This document shows positions 1 through 9,028 of a DNA stretch of 21,155 nt, piece after piece (position 1 is the first letter of the stretch; each line of letters begins with the position of its first letter). Origin of the DNA: Tetmemena sp. SeJ-2015. Taxonomy: Eukaryota > Ciliophora > Spirotrichea > Sporadotrichida > Oxytrichidae. The translations under genes were made by a program, and so were the position numbers. The stretch is taken from assembly GCA_027382625.1 (NCBI GenBank), contig JAJKFJ010021104.1, forward strand, positions 1 to 21,155, given 5' to 3'. A model generated the notes under the pieces. That model worked only from the letters and a program-made list of their open reading frames with translations. It had not been told where the DNA came from and did no database searches.

Positions 1-1105
1 CAGATTTGTAAGAAGAAAAAAACATTGAGGAAGCACGGGAAAGGGAAACTGCAGGCTACTTCCCTTTAGAGACAGACTTGGCTAAACTTTTAGTGCAGGG
101 GGACTTTTGGGGTCTATAGTAGAAAATTATTGAATGCAAATATGAAACCAGAAAAAATCCCACTAGTGTGAAAGTGAAGTTTATCCAATATAATTCGCAA
201 CAAGCCCTTGTAAGATAAAAACAAGGAATCGGGAACCTTTAAAAAAGTTAGAAAACCAAAGTAATAACAACCCAACATATGAAACCAAACCCTTTAGTTT
301 TTCTGAGTAGGGGAAAAGCATTTAAAAGGGTTTTAAAATTCAGAAATTATGAGACAGACGTCAAGGTCCCTTTCCTAGAAGACTTTAGATTGCCTTTTTT
401 GGGGTTAAAATTTAGCATAAAATTTAAAAGTTTTAATAAAAAAATTTAAATTATACTCAACTTTTTTTCACTTATTCATTTTAAAGGGGGTTTTGGGGCT
501 TTAAATTTAATCCAAAAATGGCTATTGTTTAAATGATAAGTTTTTTTTTAACTATAAATTGAGGGGGCCCTTTTCTCGACTTCCGCTTTTTTCATGAAAA
601 CATGAAAAAATCACAGCTTAGCCTAAAATTTGTCAAAAAACGCCAATTTTTTAGTCCATTTTAAATTTCAGGAGGGCTTTCATGATCAAATTGTTAAATT
701 TAGAAAATATGGCTTGAATTTTTAAAAGAATTAAGAGAAATAAAATTATTTTAAGGCAATTATATATAAATAAGACTATATTTTTTAGAATAAAAACATA
801 TTTTTTTAATTTATAAGATAAAAATTAACCACGAGAAATATCTATGCTTCAAAATATATTTATATATTTTAATGAAACTCCTTTAAAGAAGCTCTAAGCA
901 ACAAAAAAACAATGTTTTTATATACTACATTGAAATATTTAAAAAAAAGAAATAGAATAATTGTGATTGTATATTTTGTCATGAAAATAAAGAACAATAT
1001 TTTTTAAAAAGAATATAATGACTGAGATATAGTTTTTAATAAGATTATGATCTTAAGAGAGAAAAAATTGAAGAGGACTTGTAAAGAGATATCGTGGTGT
1101 ATAGT
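1..1105. other. AT-rich non-coding stretch, no gene
   Basis: No reading frame of useful length and no recognisable exon is visible on either strand. The first 400 bases are moderately complex. From about 400 onward the sequence is dominated by A and T runs. A GC-rich motif at 561-580 (GGGGGCCCTTTTCTCGAC core) recurs in similar form at 12653-12670 and is discussed under findings. Confidence 0.6.
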
Positions 1106-1117
1106 CCCCCCCCCCCC

Positions 1118-1194
<77 letters not shown>

Positions 1195-1195
1195 A
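1106..1195. repeat. compound homopolymer tract C20-T62-A8
   Basis: Twenty consecutive C (1106-1125) are followed directly by sixty-two T (1126-1187) and eight A (1188-1195). A pure C run running into a much longer pure T run is unusual for genomic DNA. It sits exactly where the sequence passes into a low-complexity block, so a base-calling or assembly artefact is at least as likely as a real tract. Confidence 0.9.
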
Positions 1196-1620
1196 GTTAT
1201 AATTAAAATTTGGAAAATTTAAAAATTTTCCCTTTTTAAAATTCCTTTAAAATTTTAAATGGGGAAAATTTTTAAGATATAAAAAATATTTAAAAAATTT
1301 TTTTAAAGGGGAAATTTCCCAATAAATACTAAAATTTTTTTTAAATCTTAAAAATTTTTTTAAATTTTTTTTATTTTTAAAATTTAAATATTAAAAAATT
1401 TAAAAAAAATAAAGAAACCCCTTTTTTAATTTTTTATTATTTGGAAAATTTTAAATTTAAATTTCAAAGGCAAAAAATTTAAAAAATTTTCCCAAAAAAA
1501 AAATTAAAACATAAATTAATTCCAAAATTTTAAAAATTTGGAAAAAAAAAAATTTAAAGGAAAGGGAAAATTTTAAAAAAAAAATGATTTATAAAAAATT
1601 TTTTATCATGTTTTAAATAA
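1196..1620. other. homopolymer-dominated, probably low-quality sequence
   Basis: The stretch consists almost entirely of alternating runs of A, T and short runs of G or C, with very few isolated single bases. The same texture appears at 13120-17030, 18041-18740 and 19251-19720. It is unlike the neighbouring sequence at 1640-3500, which has normal complexity. I see no gene or repeat unit in it, and read it as degraded base calls rather than a biological feature. Confidence 0.6.
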
Positions 1621-1698
1621 GGAAAAATTGCCAAGATGATCATAACATTTTAATCAATTAATTTATTGTAAGAAAGATTTACTAGGCTAAAATATAAT

Positions 1699-2347
1699 AT
1701 ATTATAGAACATAATAATATTTTTAAATATGCAAAAATAACTTAACTCTAAGATTAGCATCTACTTATAGCCATCCCACATTCGTTAGCATTGATGCGAT
1801 GAAGAAAACGCATCATAATCATCATCATAATCATTTACACAAGCGAATGGCAAGGCAATCCCACTTCTAAAGCCGAGTAATATTGAAACGATTTGAGAGC
1901 GCGTATCGAAACTTCAATTGCGATAGAGAGTCACATTTAATCTTTAGGAACTGTGCATTTACTATTTGTCTCCACTTTATCTTTGTACTTTCTAAGTAGA
2001 AATGATGATTACATATTTGAAATGATAAGGAATGAAGAGTGCAAATGCATTTTCCACTTGATAGCGTTATTTCTTGATTGCGTTTGATGCCGTGAAACGC
2101 TCTCTTGAAGATTCAACTTGTGCATTTGTTGCATATCGAAAAAGTAGAGTGGTGAGGCTTGCACTGAAAAGTGCAATAGTAATTTTCTTTCCATCATACT
2201 TATGTTTACAATTGTTTGCTAGTTTATCTCAATTTGCATGAATATCATGAGTGCACACATTAGTGATTCATGCCTTTAAATGAAGTATGAATGATCATGG
2301 TGTGCTACGCACACTCAGAGCTTTCAGTAAAAGAATGCGCACTAGAT
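1699..2347 (+). repeat. left arm of long palindrome 1 (649 bases)
   Basis: This arm is the reverse complement of 2471-3119. Paired positions sum to 4818. Every stretch I compared matches base for base, including the 62-codon mirror frames at 2009-2197 (minus) and 2621-2809 (plus), which translate identically. The match stops sharply: position 1698 (T) does not pair with 3120 (C). The arm contains a short CAT-type microsatellite at 1811-1834 and a small nested palindrome (GTGTGCTACGCACAC) near 2300-2314. No protein family is recognisable in it. Confidence 0.93.
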
Positions 2348-2470
2348 GAAAAGAGATAGATTTCCCACTCAATTAATACTGATATAACCATAAATCACTT
2401 TAATTTAATAATCATACTTATAATTGATCATAACTTGAATTGATCCGTATTAATGAGTGATAAACTCTAT
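2348..2470. other. spacer (loop) of palindrome 1
   Basis: These 123 bases separate the two identical arms. The outer parts of the spacer still show patchy complementarity (an ACTCAATTAATAC-like stretch against ACTCATTAATACG), while the centre is unrelated on the two sides. This suggests that an originally longer or tighter inverted repeat has diverged only around its centre. Confidence 0.8.
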
Positions 2471-3119
2471 ATCTAGTGCGCATTCTTTTACTGAAAGCTC
2501 TGAGTGTGCGTAGCACACCATGATCATTCATACTTCATTTAAAGGCATGAATCACTAATGTGTGCACTCATGATATTCATGCAAATTGAGATAAACTAGC
2601 AAACAATTGTAAACATAAGTATGATGGAAAGAAAATTACTATTGCACTTTTCAGTGCAAGCCTCACCACTCTACTTTTTCGATATGCAACAAATGCACAA
2701 GTTGAATCTTCAAGAGAGCGTTTCACGGCATCAAACGCAATCAAGAAATAACGCTATCAAGTGGAAAATGCATTTGCACTCTTCATTCCTTATCATTTCA
2801 AATATGTAATCATCATTTCTACTTAGAAAGTACAAAGATAAAGTGGAGACAAATAGTAAATGCACAGTTCCTAAAGATTAAATGTGACTCTCTATCGCAA
2901 TTGAAGTTTCGATACGCGCTCTCAAATCGTTTCAATATTACTCGGCTTTAGAAGTGGGATTGCCTTGCCATTCGCTTGTGTAAATGATTATGATGATGAT
3001 TATGATGCGTTTTCTTCATCGCATCAATGCTAACGAATGTGGGATGGCTATAAGTAGATGCTAATCTTAGAGTTAAGTTATTTTTGCATATTTAAAAATA
3101 TTATTATGTTCTATAATAT
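2471..3119 (-). repeat. right arm of long palindrome 1 (649 bases)
   Basis: Reverse-complement partner of 1699-2347, ending at the sharp breakpoint 3119/3120. The arm includes the mirrored microsatellite at 2984-3007. Sequence beyond 3120 is unrelated to the sequence before 1699, so the structure is a bounded foldback. It is not a whole read turned back on itself. A transcript crossing both arms would fold into a stem of about 649 base pairs. Confidence 0.93.
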
Positions 3120-3333
3120 CTTCGAATTCTGAGGGCAATTTGTAGCGAAATAATCTCTCTAGCAACTTATTAAAAAGAATTTCATAGATGAACACTGCTA
3201 TGCTTCCAAGATTGACTTTAAGAGCTTGTGGCTTATCAATAATCCTTAATACACCAGATAATACCTTACTGAACAGGATAACTTGAAACAAGCAAGGTAA
3301 AGCAGAGGAGATGCGGCGAAGTACCTGATTGAG
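3120..3333 (-). pseudogene. possible coding remnant, unassigned
   Basis: On the minus strand one frame stays open from just after a TGA at 3334-3336 down to the palindrome edge at 3119, and continues into the repeat to 3073. There is no ATG at the upstream end. The composition looks protein-like: a hydrophobic opening, then V-L-R-I-I-D-K, then a G-S-I-A-V-F-I-Y segment, then a charged end with K-L-P-S-E-F-E-D. A second frame (residues A-A-S-P-L-L-Y-L-A-C-F near 3300) is also open for about 30 codons, which would fit a frameshifted membrane-protein exon. The R-I-I-D-K plus A-L...G-S pattern faintly recalls organic-anion transporters, but that is a guess and I assign no function. The palindrome breakpoint would truncate it. 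Confidence 0.2.
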
Positions 3334-3520
3334 TCAATAGGTCTAGTCAATATAACTATATTTAGTTATTTCACGTGCAATAAAATAGCGAATTACTCTT
3401 TTCCTTGCTCTAATTATCCCTTAGTTCTATAGAGATTATGGCGTTAAATAAATATTCCACAATAATCAAGTTTTAATATTTGGAGATGTCGAACTAATAT
3501 ATTATTTCTACTTTTTAAAT

Positions 3521-4146
3521 ATATGCGAGAATTTAATTGGTTTAATTGGTTACTAAAATACAATCCAACTGCTCCTTGCTCGATGGCTCTCATTACACTA
3601 ATTTAAACTTAATTATTTTCGGATAAATTTAATAGAATGTCTGCCGATGACGCCGGCCTCTCCGATCTACAAAAAAAACCCACTTTGCTCTAGCTAGTAC
3701 GGGAGGTCGACCCAGCCTGTTTGGCCATGGTGACTCCAGCCTACGCAGCGGCACTCACCCGTCCCCCGCCATCAGCCTCCAGGTCGCCGGCGAGGGAGCT
3801 ACCGCTCCAAGGATCCTCGGCCATCTTTAGCTCTCACCTAGGCAAGTCCGAGAGACCTCACCCAAGGTCAGTGAGAGAGTTGAGTCGCCGGCGAATGGAG
3901 GCTGCTGGCGAGGGACGGGTGAATGCCGCTGCGTAGGCTGGAGTCACCATGGCCAAACAGGCTGGGTCGACCTCCCGTGTTAGCTTGAGCAAAGTGCGTT
4001 TTTTTGTAGATCGGAGAGGCCGGCGTCATCGGCAGACATTCTTTTAAATATTAACGAAAATTATTAAGTTTAAATTAGTGTAATGAGAGCCATCGAGCAA
4101 GTAGCAGTTGGATTTTATTTTAGTAACCAATTAAATTCTCGCATAT
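3521..4146. mobile_element. foldback element with GC-rich core
   Basis: The left arm starts with ATATGCGAGAATTTAATTGG. The right arm ends with the reverse complement, giving inverted arms of roughly 3521-3793 and 3885-4146 with a short centre (about 3794-3884). The arms are near-identical but not perfect: the left has an extra 9-base TTTAATTGG copy and several substitutions. The outer 100 bases of each arm are AT-rich. From about 3634 to 4041 the element is rich in G+C and CpG (GCCGGCC, TCGCCGGCGA, GGTCGACC), unlike anything else in the window. TCGCCGGCGA, itself a palindrome, sits in both arms (3784-3793 and 3885-3894). If the ends are TGCGAG...CTCGCA, both flanks carry TATA, a possible target-site duplication. 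There is no transposase, so this is a non-autonomous foldback or MITE-like element. Confidence 0.8.
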
Positions 4147-5547
4147 AATTTTGCAATTTAAAATGTGAAAAATTTTTCATTAAATTTTTTTATTAAAATT
4201 TCAATTAAAATATTAAAAATGAAATTTTCTTACAATCAGAGGCGCTGCAAAAAAAATTATTTATGTTTGGTTTGTATGATAAGATGTAATTAAAAATATT
4301 ATATAGCAAGACGCTCACAAATTTAACATTATTATTAATTTAGTCATTTTCAAAGGGAACCAGATGCCATCGAGATAAGGACATAGATTATTCTCCCCGC
4401 AATTTAAGTTTGTAAACCATCAAAGGTGACAATCAATATATCTTTTTTATCAAATTAAATAAGCAGTTTTTATACTTATTTTTATTAAAGGGGTCTTTAT
4501 CAATTTTCAAAAACAATCTAATTATAGATTGGGCTAAATTAAGTAATAAATTAAAATAATCTTCTTTAGTAAGTTATAATGTATTTCCCAATTGTTATTA
4601 TTTATTTTTATAAATGTCATGCTAATTTGACTTCTCAATCTCCGCAATCATCACTTTGAAGCGCAATTACTGAATTTATTCCTTTCTTCAAGTAAGATTT
4701 TTCTTTCTATCCAACAAAACAAACCCCTATTTCTAAAATTATGTTATTAAACATGAATACTAAATCAATAGTTAATTTTAATAGAGAATATCTAAGGAAA
4801 ATGTCTTAATCTCATTTTTCTTATGATATTGAATGGAAATATCTTACCTTTTAATTTTAGGGGTTTCATCCAAGATAAATTTGTTTGTCTATAACACTTC
4901 TATAAGAGTTGTTATGCAAAAAAGTTCAAATTATACATTTCGCTAAAAGTAATTGCACATAATTTAATTCTCTGTTCTTGTTCAATCTACTAATTCCCGA
5001 ATTAAGAATAAAACTTGTATTAATCTTTTTACAAATTATTTTGCATTAAATTCTTCACTATATTTATTAAAATTAGTTTAAAGTCTCAGAATATAAATTT
5101 TTAGTTTAAATTTAATATTTATTTAATTTTCATCTTGTTAATTTTGAAAACTAATATAAACTAAATGATTTTACTCATGAGTTAAAGTTGCATTTCTTTT
5201 AATATCTCTAAAATAATTTGCTCTAATAAAACTTTATATCTCTCTATCTATTTTATTTATAAATCCTTAAAATACTTCTACTACTACTTAAAAGTAACGT
5301 CATGGGTTGACACGTGGTATCGAGGACCGGTCATACTAGTTATGAGCGTTTTTTAATGGGTGATATAAAAGCCTATTATATATATACCCTAAAGGGGTCT
5401 TAATTCTGCTAATCTAATCTTAAACTTTAAAAGTAATAGGATATTTTCCATTTGTTGAATTAAAACTTCATTATACAATAAAATAAGCATTCATATGATG
5501 ATAAACATTGATTTTTTTTATTTTAAAGTGCTTCCTTTTACTGCTTT
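4147..5547. other. AT-rich stretch without a recognisable gene
   Basis: I find no exon-like reading frame on either strand. Two direct occurrences of AAAGGGGTCTT lie at about 4488-4498 and 5391-5401, some 900 bases apart. A moderately complex patch at 5297-5371 contains ACGTCA, CACGTG (5311-5316) and TATAAAAG (5364-5371). No coding sequence follows it, so I do not call a promoter. Confidence 0.5.
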
Positions 5548-6299
5548 ATTATAGATTTAGAAATATATTTTGAAATAATGGAATAAAAAATAATTCGCTG
5601 GAGAGCGTTAATTACTCCCCGACTGTTTTTAATATATATCTATATATCTATGAGTTAAAATTTAGAGTGTTAATGTACAAATGATTAGGCTCTAAAATAA
5701 AAGTCCTGACAATCTGATAGGTAAAAATCACAGGGGTGGTCAGAGTAGACGTTTTTCGCATTTACACTGTAACCATTTGCTTTTCCATTCTTCCATTCAA
5801 ACTTACATAGGATAGTAATACGGTTTCTTAACTAGTGCTAATAAGTGTATTATTTATATTCCCTAAATTTTACTTTACTTTACTTATACATTCTTCCATT
5901 CGCCATGAAATTTACTACTATCAGAATGAGTAGTTAGTCTCTGTCTGTGAGGTCACCCCAAGGTGGGTTCGAACCCCACGGGTGATCTTTTCCTACAGCA
6001 CTCTCATAGTCACCGTAGTCTACCAACCCTTCCCCTTGCTCATTATCGATACTGTCACTCTCAGATCACTGGCACACTTCACAGTAGGCAATGGCTCACA
6101 AAACCCACCCTGTGAATGTTTTACCTATGGTCGGATGGTCAGGACTTTTATTTTAGAATTTAATCATTTATACATTAACACTATACATTTTAACTCATAT
6201 ATATAGATTAAAACAGTCGAGGGCGGGAGGTTAATTAGCACTCTTAAGCGAATTATTTTATTATTCCATATTTCAAAAATGATTTCTAAATCTATAATA
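5548..6299. mobile_element. old foldback element, about 750 bases
   Basis: Inverted arms lie at about 5548-5739 and 6104-6299. They share a clear order of matching blocks: TATTATAGATTTAGAAAT, the AATAATTCGCT block, CGACTGTTTT, ATGAGTTAAAAT, GTGTTAATGTA, TAAAATAAAAGTCCTGAC and finally GGTAAAA...CACAGGG. Many substitutions and small gaps separate the arms, so this element is clearly older than the foldbacks at 1699-3119 and 3521-4146. The 360-base interior carries a tRNA-like SINE head and a repeated TTCCATTC motif (near 5784 and 5890). No transposase is present, so it is probably non-autonomous. Confidence 0.7.
5918..5988 (+). mobile_element. tRNA-derived SINE head (A box / B box)
   Basis: A perfect T-arm is visible: stem GTGGG (5963-5967), loop TTCGAAC (5968-5974), stem CCCAC (5975-5979). 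This gives a consensus pol III B box, GGTTCGAACC. About 35 bases upstream, TGAGTAGTTAGTCT (5927-5940) resembles a degenerate A box and D-arm. The expected 5' acceptor partner for GGGTGAT is missing about 66 bases upstream, and no anticodon arm forms, so this is not a functional tRNA gene. A tRNA-derived SINE fits best. The body would continue to the right (about 5990-6100), but its 3' end and tail are not resolvable. Confidence 0.55.
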
Positions 6300-6378
6300 T
6301 TTATTATTTTTTTATGATAATTTTTGCAAAAGAATGTCAATTTTAAGATATGAGTAATTTGACTTAGTTTATCTTTAA

Positions 6379-6649
6379 TTAAATATAGCTTCTAAAACTT
6401 ATAATGAATGTTGGTATTATCAAATAGTGAATAGCTAGGATAGTAATAGCTAATGAAATAGTCAGAGACTTCGCGACCCGCTTTAATGATGTAGGCAGGA
6501 GAATCATATAAGCTGTAAAATCCAACTCTGGAGGAATCTTATAAAAAGTAGTCCCAAGTAGTTGTATAGTCACTGCCACTTGGAGTCACATACATATCAG
6601 CGCTCAGGAAGTCTGTATCTGTGAAAGGAAAGCTTCCTGTATCGAAGTA
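6379..6649 (-). pseudogene. possible decayed coding stretch
   Basis: Two minus-strand frames look protein-like over the same segment. One is open from 6649 down with a single in-frame TAA at 6539-6541. It reads Y-F-D-T-G-S-F-P-F-T-D-T-D-F-L at the start and is rich in Y, S and D after the stop. The other runs from an ATG or GTG near 6579 to 6379 and ends in a hydrophobic, membrane-like run (L-T-I-S-L-A-I-T-I-L-A-I). The segment is less AT-rich than its surroundings. I recognise no family and cannot decide which frame, if either, was coding. Confidence 0.2.
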
Positions 6650-6860
6650 TTATAATTTAGGTACATAAATGCAAATACAAAAAGAAATTAAAAATTAAAA
6701 AATATTATAATATTGAAGGAGTAGTATTGATTAAGCAAACTACCACTATTTTTACGAGTGGAGACTTTGCTTTTTAAAATGGAAAATTATTCTTAAGAAT
6801 TTATTAAGCTAGGAACTTTAGAGATCAGGATGGAAGTTATATTATCTTATTTGGAAAGTT

Positions 6861-7680
6861 GGGGAAGTGAAAATGCACCTCCCCCCTTTTTATGATCAAA
6901 ATTGCGCTTAAATCTCCCATCCAAGCCTAAAAAAATCGGCTAAAAGACCCAAAATATTAAGAGATTATGGCCTTTTAAAATTCCTTCGGAATCATATTTT
7001 GTGATCTTAGATTTTTTGGAAAATAACTTAAAATATATTTTAAGTAAAATTACCTAAAAATCGATAGTTTTAAAATGATATAGGCCTAATATTCGCTTTA
7101 AAAAAAAAAATCAGATCTTCAGTATTTCTATATTTCATTTATTTTTTGTCCACTATAGTTTATACAAACTTTTCCTCGAATATGTGTTTTTAAAAAGAAT
7201 GTGACAAGTAAGTTCAAAATTGAGAGAATATAATAGTTTGCAGTAGGTTGTCTCAAGCTCTTGACTTTGACTCAAATTCCAAATGCTCTGCAATAAAATT
7301 TTATATTATATCATAAATTTATAGTCTATTATATGAAAGGGCATTAAACTTCTTGGAAATAAACTCCATAACCTGACCTTGCTCTCTTTGTTCATAACTC
7401 ATTCTTCCTTTGATGAAAGCGGAAGAGAGTTTACCAAAGGATATTTTATCATTAAAATTAAATGAAAGTCGAAGAAAATGAAAGTTGCTATCAAAATCAG
7501 ACTTAATTTATGAGAAATATTTCATTTTCCGAAAAATCTGAAATCATAAAATTTGACTCTGAAGGAAGTTTTATAGTTAAAAAAATTTTGTTATTTTTAT
7601 TTTTGGCGAGCCTCATTGGCGATTTTTTTATTAGCAATTTTACCATAAAAAGGGGAGAAGTGCACTTCCGTCCCCCCCAA
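6861..7680. mobile_element. repeat unit A of the GTGCACTTCC-ended family (about 820 bases)
   Basis: The left end (6861-6907) has GAAGTGAAAATGCACCTCCC followed by TTTTTATGATCAAAATT. The right end (7635-7680) has the reverse order, AATTTTACCATAAAAAGGGG then GAAGTGCACTTCCGTCCC. The ends are therefore imperfect terminal inverted repeats of about 45 bases. The 820-base length closely matches the 780 and 809 bases of the related units at 7921-8700 and 10809-11617. The interior is AT-rich with no recognisable enzyme, so this is a non-autonomous unit or a decayed repeat. Confidence 0.55.
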
Positions 7681-7920
7681 AATATAAATTCAAAATTTTT
7701 TTTTTAGATTAAATTTTATAGTTAAAATTAGATAATCTTTTACTATGTATCAATAGATTATTCTACAGAAAATAAATTTTTTGCTAAAATACTTGAAAAT
7801 TTAAAAGAAGCTTGATTTAATAAAAAATAAGAATTAAAAATATATTAAAATGAAATTAGTTAAGGGTTTTTTTAAAAATATTTCTTTTTTAATATGTGAA
7901 AGTATATAAATTAAAAATAG

Positions 7921-8700
7921 GGATGGTGGAAGATGCACTTCCTCCCTATATAATGGTCAAAATTCAAATTATGTTATTTAAAAGGAAAATTGTTTTTTAA
8001 AAATTGCCAGAAAACATAACTATCAACTTTTTACCACTTTATAGAAAATTTCCATTGATGAATCATTTTATGATCTAATATTTCAAAATTATACTGTATT
8101 TGTTTCGTTATTAGAGTCTTAAAAAATTGATGAAGGTCTTCTTTTTGGTCATCACATCTCCAATTTTTATACTATTCTAGATTGAACTTCTATATATCAT
8201 TCTTCATCTATATCCTTAAAGAATATATTATATAAATAATAGGTGGAAAACTTTGCAACCAATTTCTCAGATATTGTTAAATGAGACAAATTAATATGTA
8301 AATAACCCAAATGATCTTTCAAAATACCATTATCTAAGTACATGTGGAAAGTCATTATAAGATCTATCTGGAGTAGATTTGAAATTTTGTAAACCAAATT
8401 TGAAATGATTACTTATTTAAGTGAGCATATTTGCAGAAAATTTATCATTGGAGAGGAACTAATAATCATATTAATTTCGAATTTTTCTTTATAGCGAATT
8501 TGCTATTTTTAAACTTAATTAAGTATTTTGACTTGAAACATTTTTCAGTGAATTTTTGGAAAAATTTGAAATCAAGGAAATTTTGAAGACCAAAAAATTT
8601 AAATTTGTTGGTATTTTTGGCCAATTTCGGTCTAAATGAAAGATTTTTGGGCGATTTTGACCATAAAAAGGGGGAGAGGTGAACTTCCGTCCCCCCCCAA
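7921..8700. mobile_element. repeat unit B of the GTGCACTTCC-ended family (about 780 bases)
   Basis: The left end (7921-7970) reads GGAAGATGCACTTCCTCCC followed by TATAATGGTCAAAATT. The right end (8651-8700) reads GATTTTGACCATAAAAAGGG followed by GAGGTGAACTTCCGTCCC. These are inverted copies. The body (about 7990-8460) is homologous to each arm of palindrome 3 but is present here only once, so B shows the pre-palindrome arrangement. On the minus strand it holds a 66-codon open frame (8197-8397). No transposase is recognised. Confidence 0.55.
8197..8397 (-). pseudogene. small ORF shared with the palindrome-3 body
   Basis: The 66-codon minus-strand frame ends K-D-I-D-E-E-stop. The related sequence in the palindrome (plus strand, about 10140-10220) preserves the same end (K-D-I-D-A-E-stop) and the segment before it (A-K-F-S-T followed by tyrosine-rich residues), but in shifted frames. 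Further upstream, N-G-I-L-K-D-H-L-G-Y in this copy lines up with N-G-S-L-K-S-I-S-G-A in the palindrome copy. Shared protein-level blocks with intervening frameshifts suggest both descend from a once-coding sequence. I do not recognise the family, and chance open frames in AT-rich DNA remain possible. Confidence 0.25.
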
Positions 8701-9028
8701 AATATAAAACAAGAATTTTTTTCTTCTTTAGATTAAATTTTATAGTTAATGTAGAGTAAATCTTTTGCTCTGTGTCAGGATAGATCTGACATTCCTGATC
8801 AGAAAATAAGCTATTTTTTGCTAAAAATACTTGAAAATTTAATAGAAGCTTGATTTAATAAAATAGATGAGGAGAATTGAAAATTTATATTAGAGAAATG
8901 AGTTTAGTAAGATTATTTAAAATATTTCTTGTTTATTTAGTGTGTGTTATTATTTAAATGGTGATTGGATTGGAATATGCTTTTGTCCACATTTAAACTT
9001 CCAAGATTCGAGTAGTTTTTATGATTAT

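Noticed and set aside
2009..2809. Two identical 62-codon frames, one per arm of palindrome 1
   Set aside because: They are mirror images created by the inverted repeat, have no recognisable motif, and are short enough to be chance.
3721..3936. 71-codon frame in the GC-rich foldback core
   Set aside because: GC-rich DNA has few stop codons. The frame runs through the inverted-repeat structure and its product is low-complexity (A, R, P, S).
5918..5988. Functional tRNA gene
   Set aside because: The T-arm is perfect, but no acceptor partner and no anticodon arm can be formed at the required positions.
5982..6206. 74-codon plus-strand frame
   Set aside because: It overlaps the SINE and the inverted arm of the foldback, does not begin with ATG, and shows no protein family.
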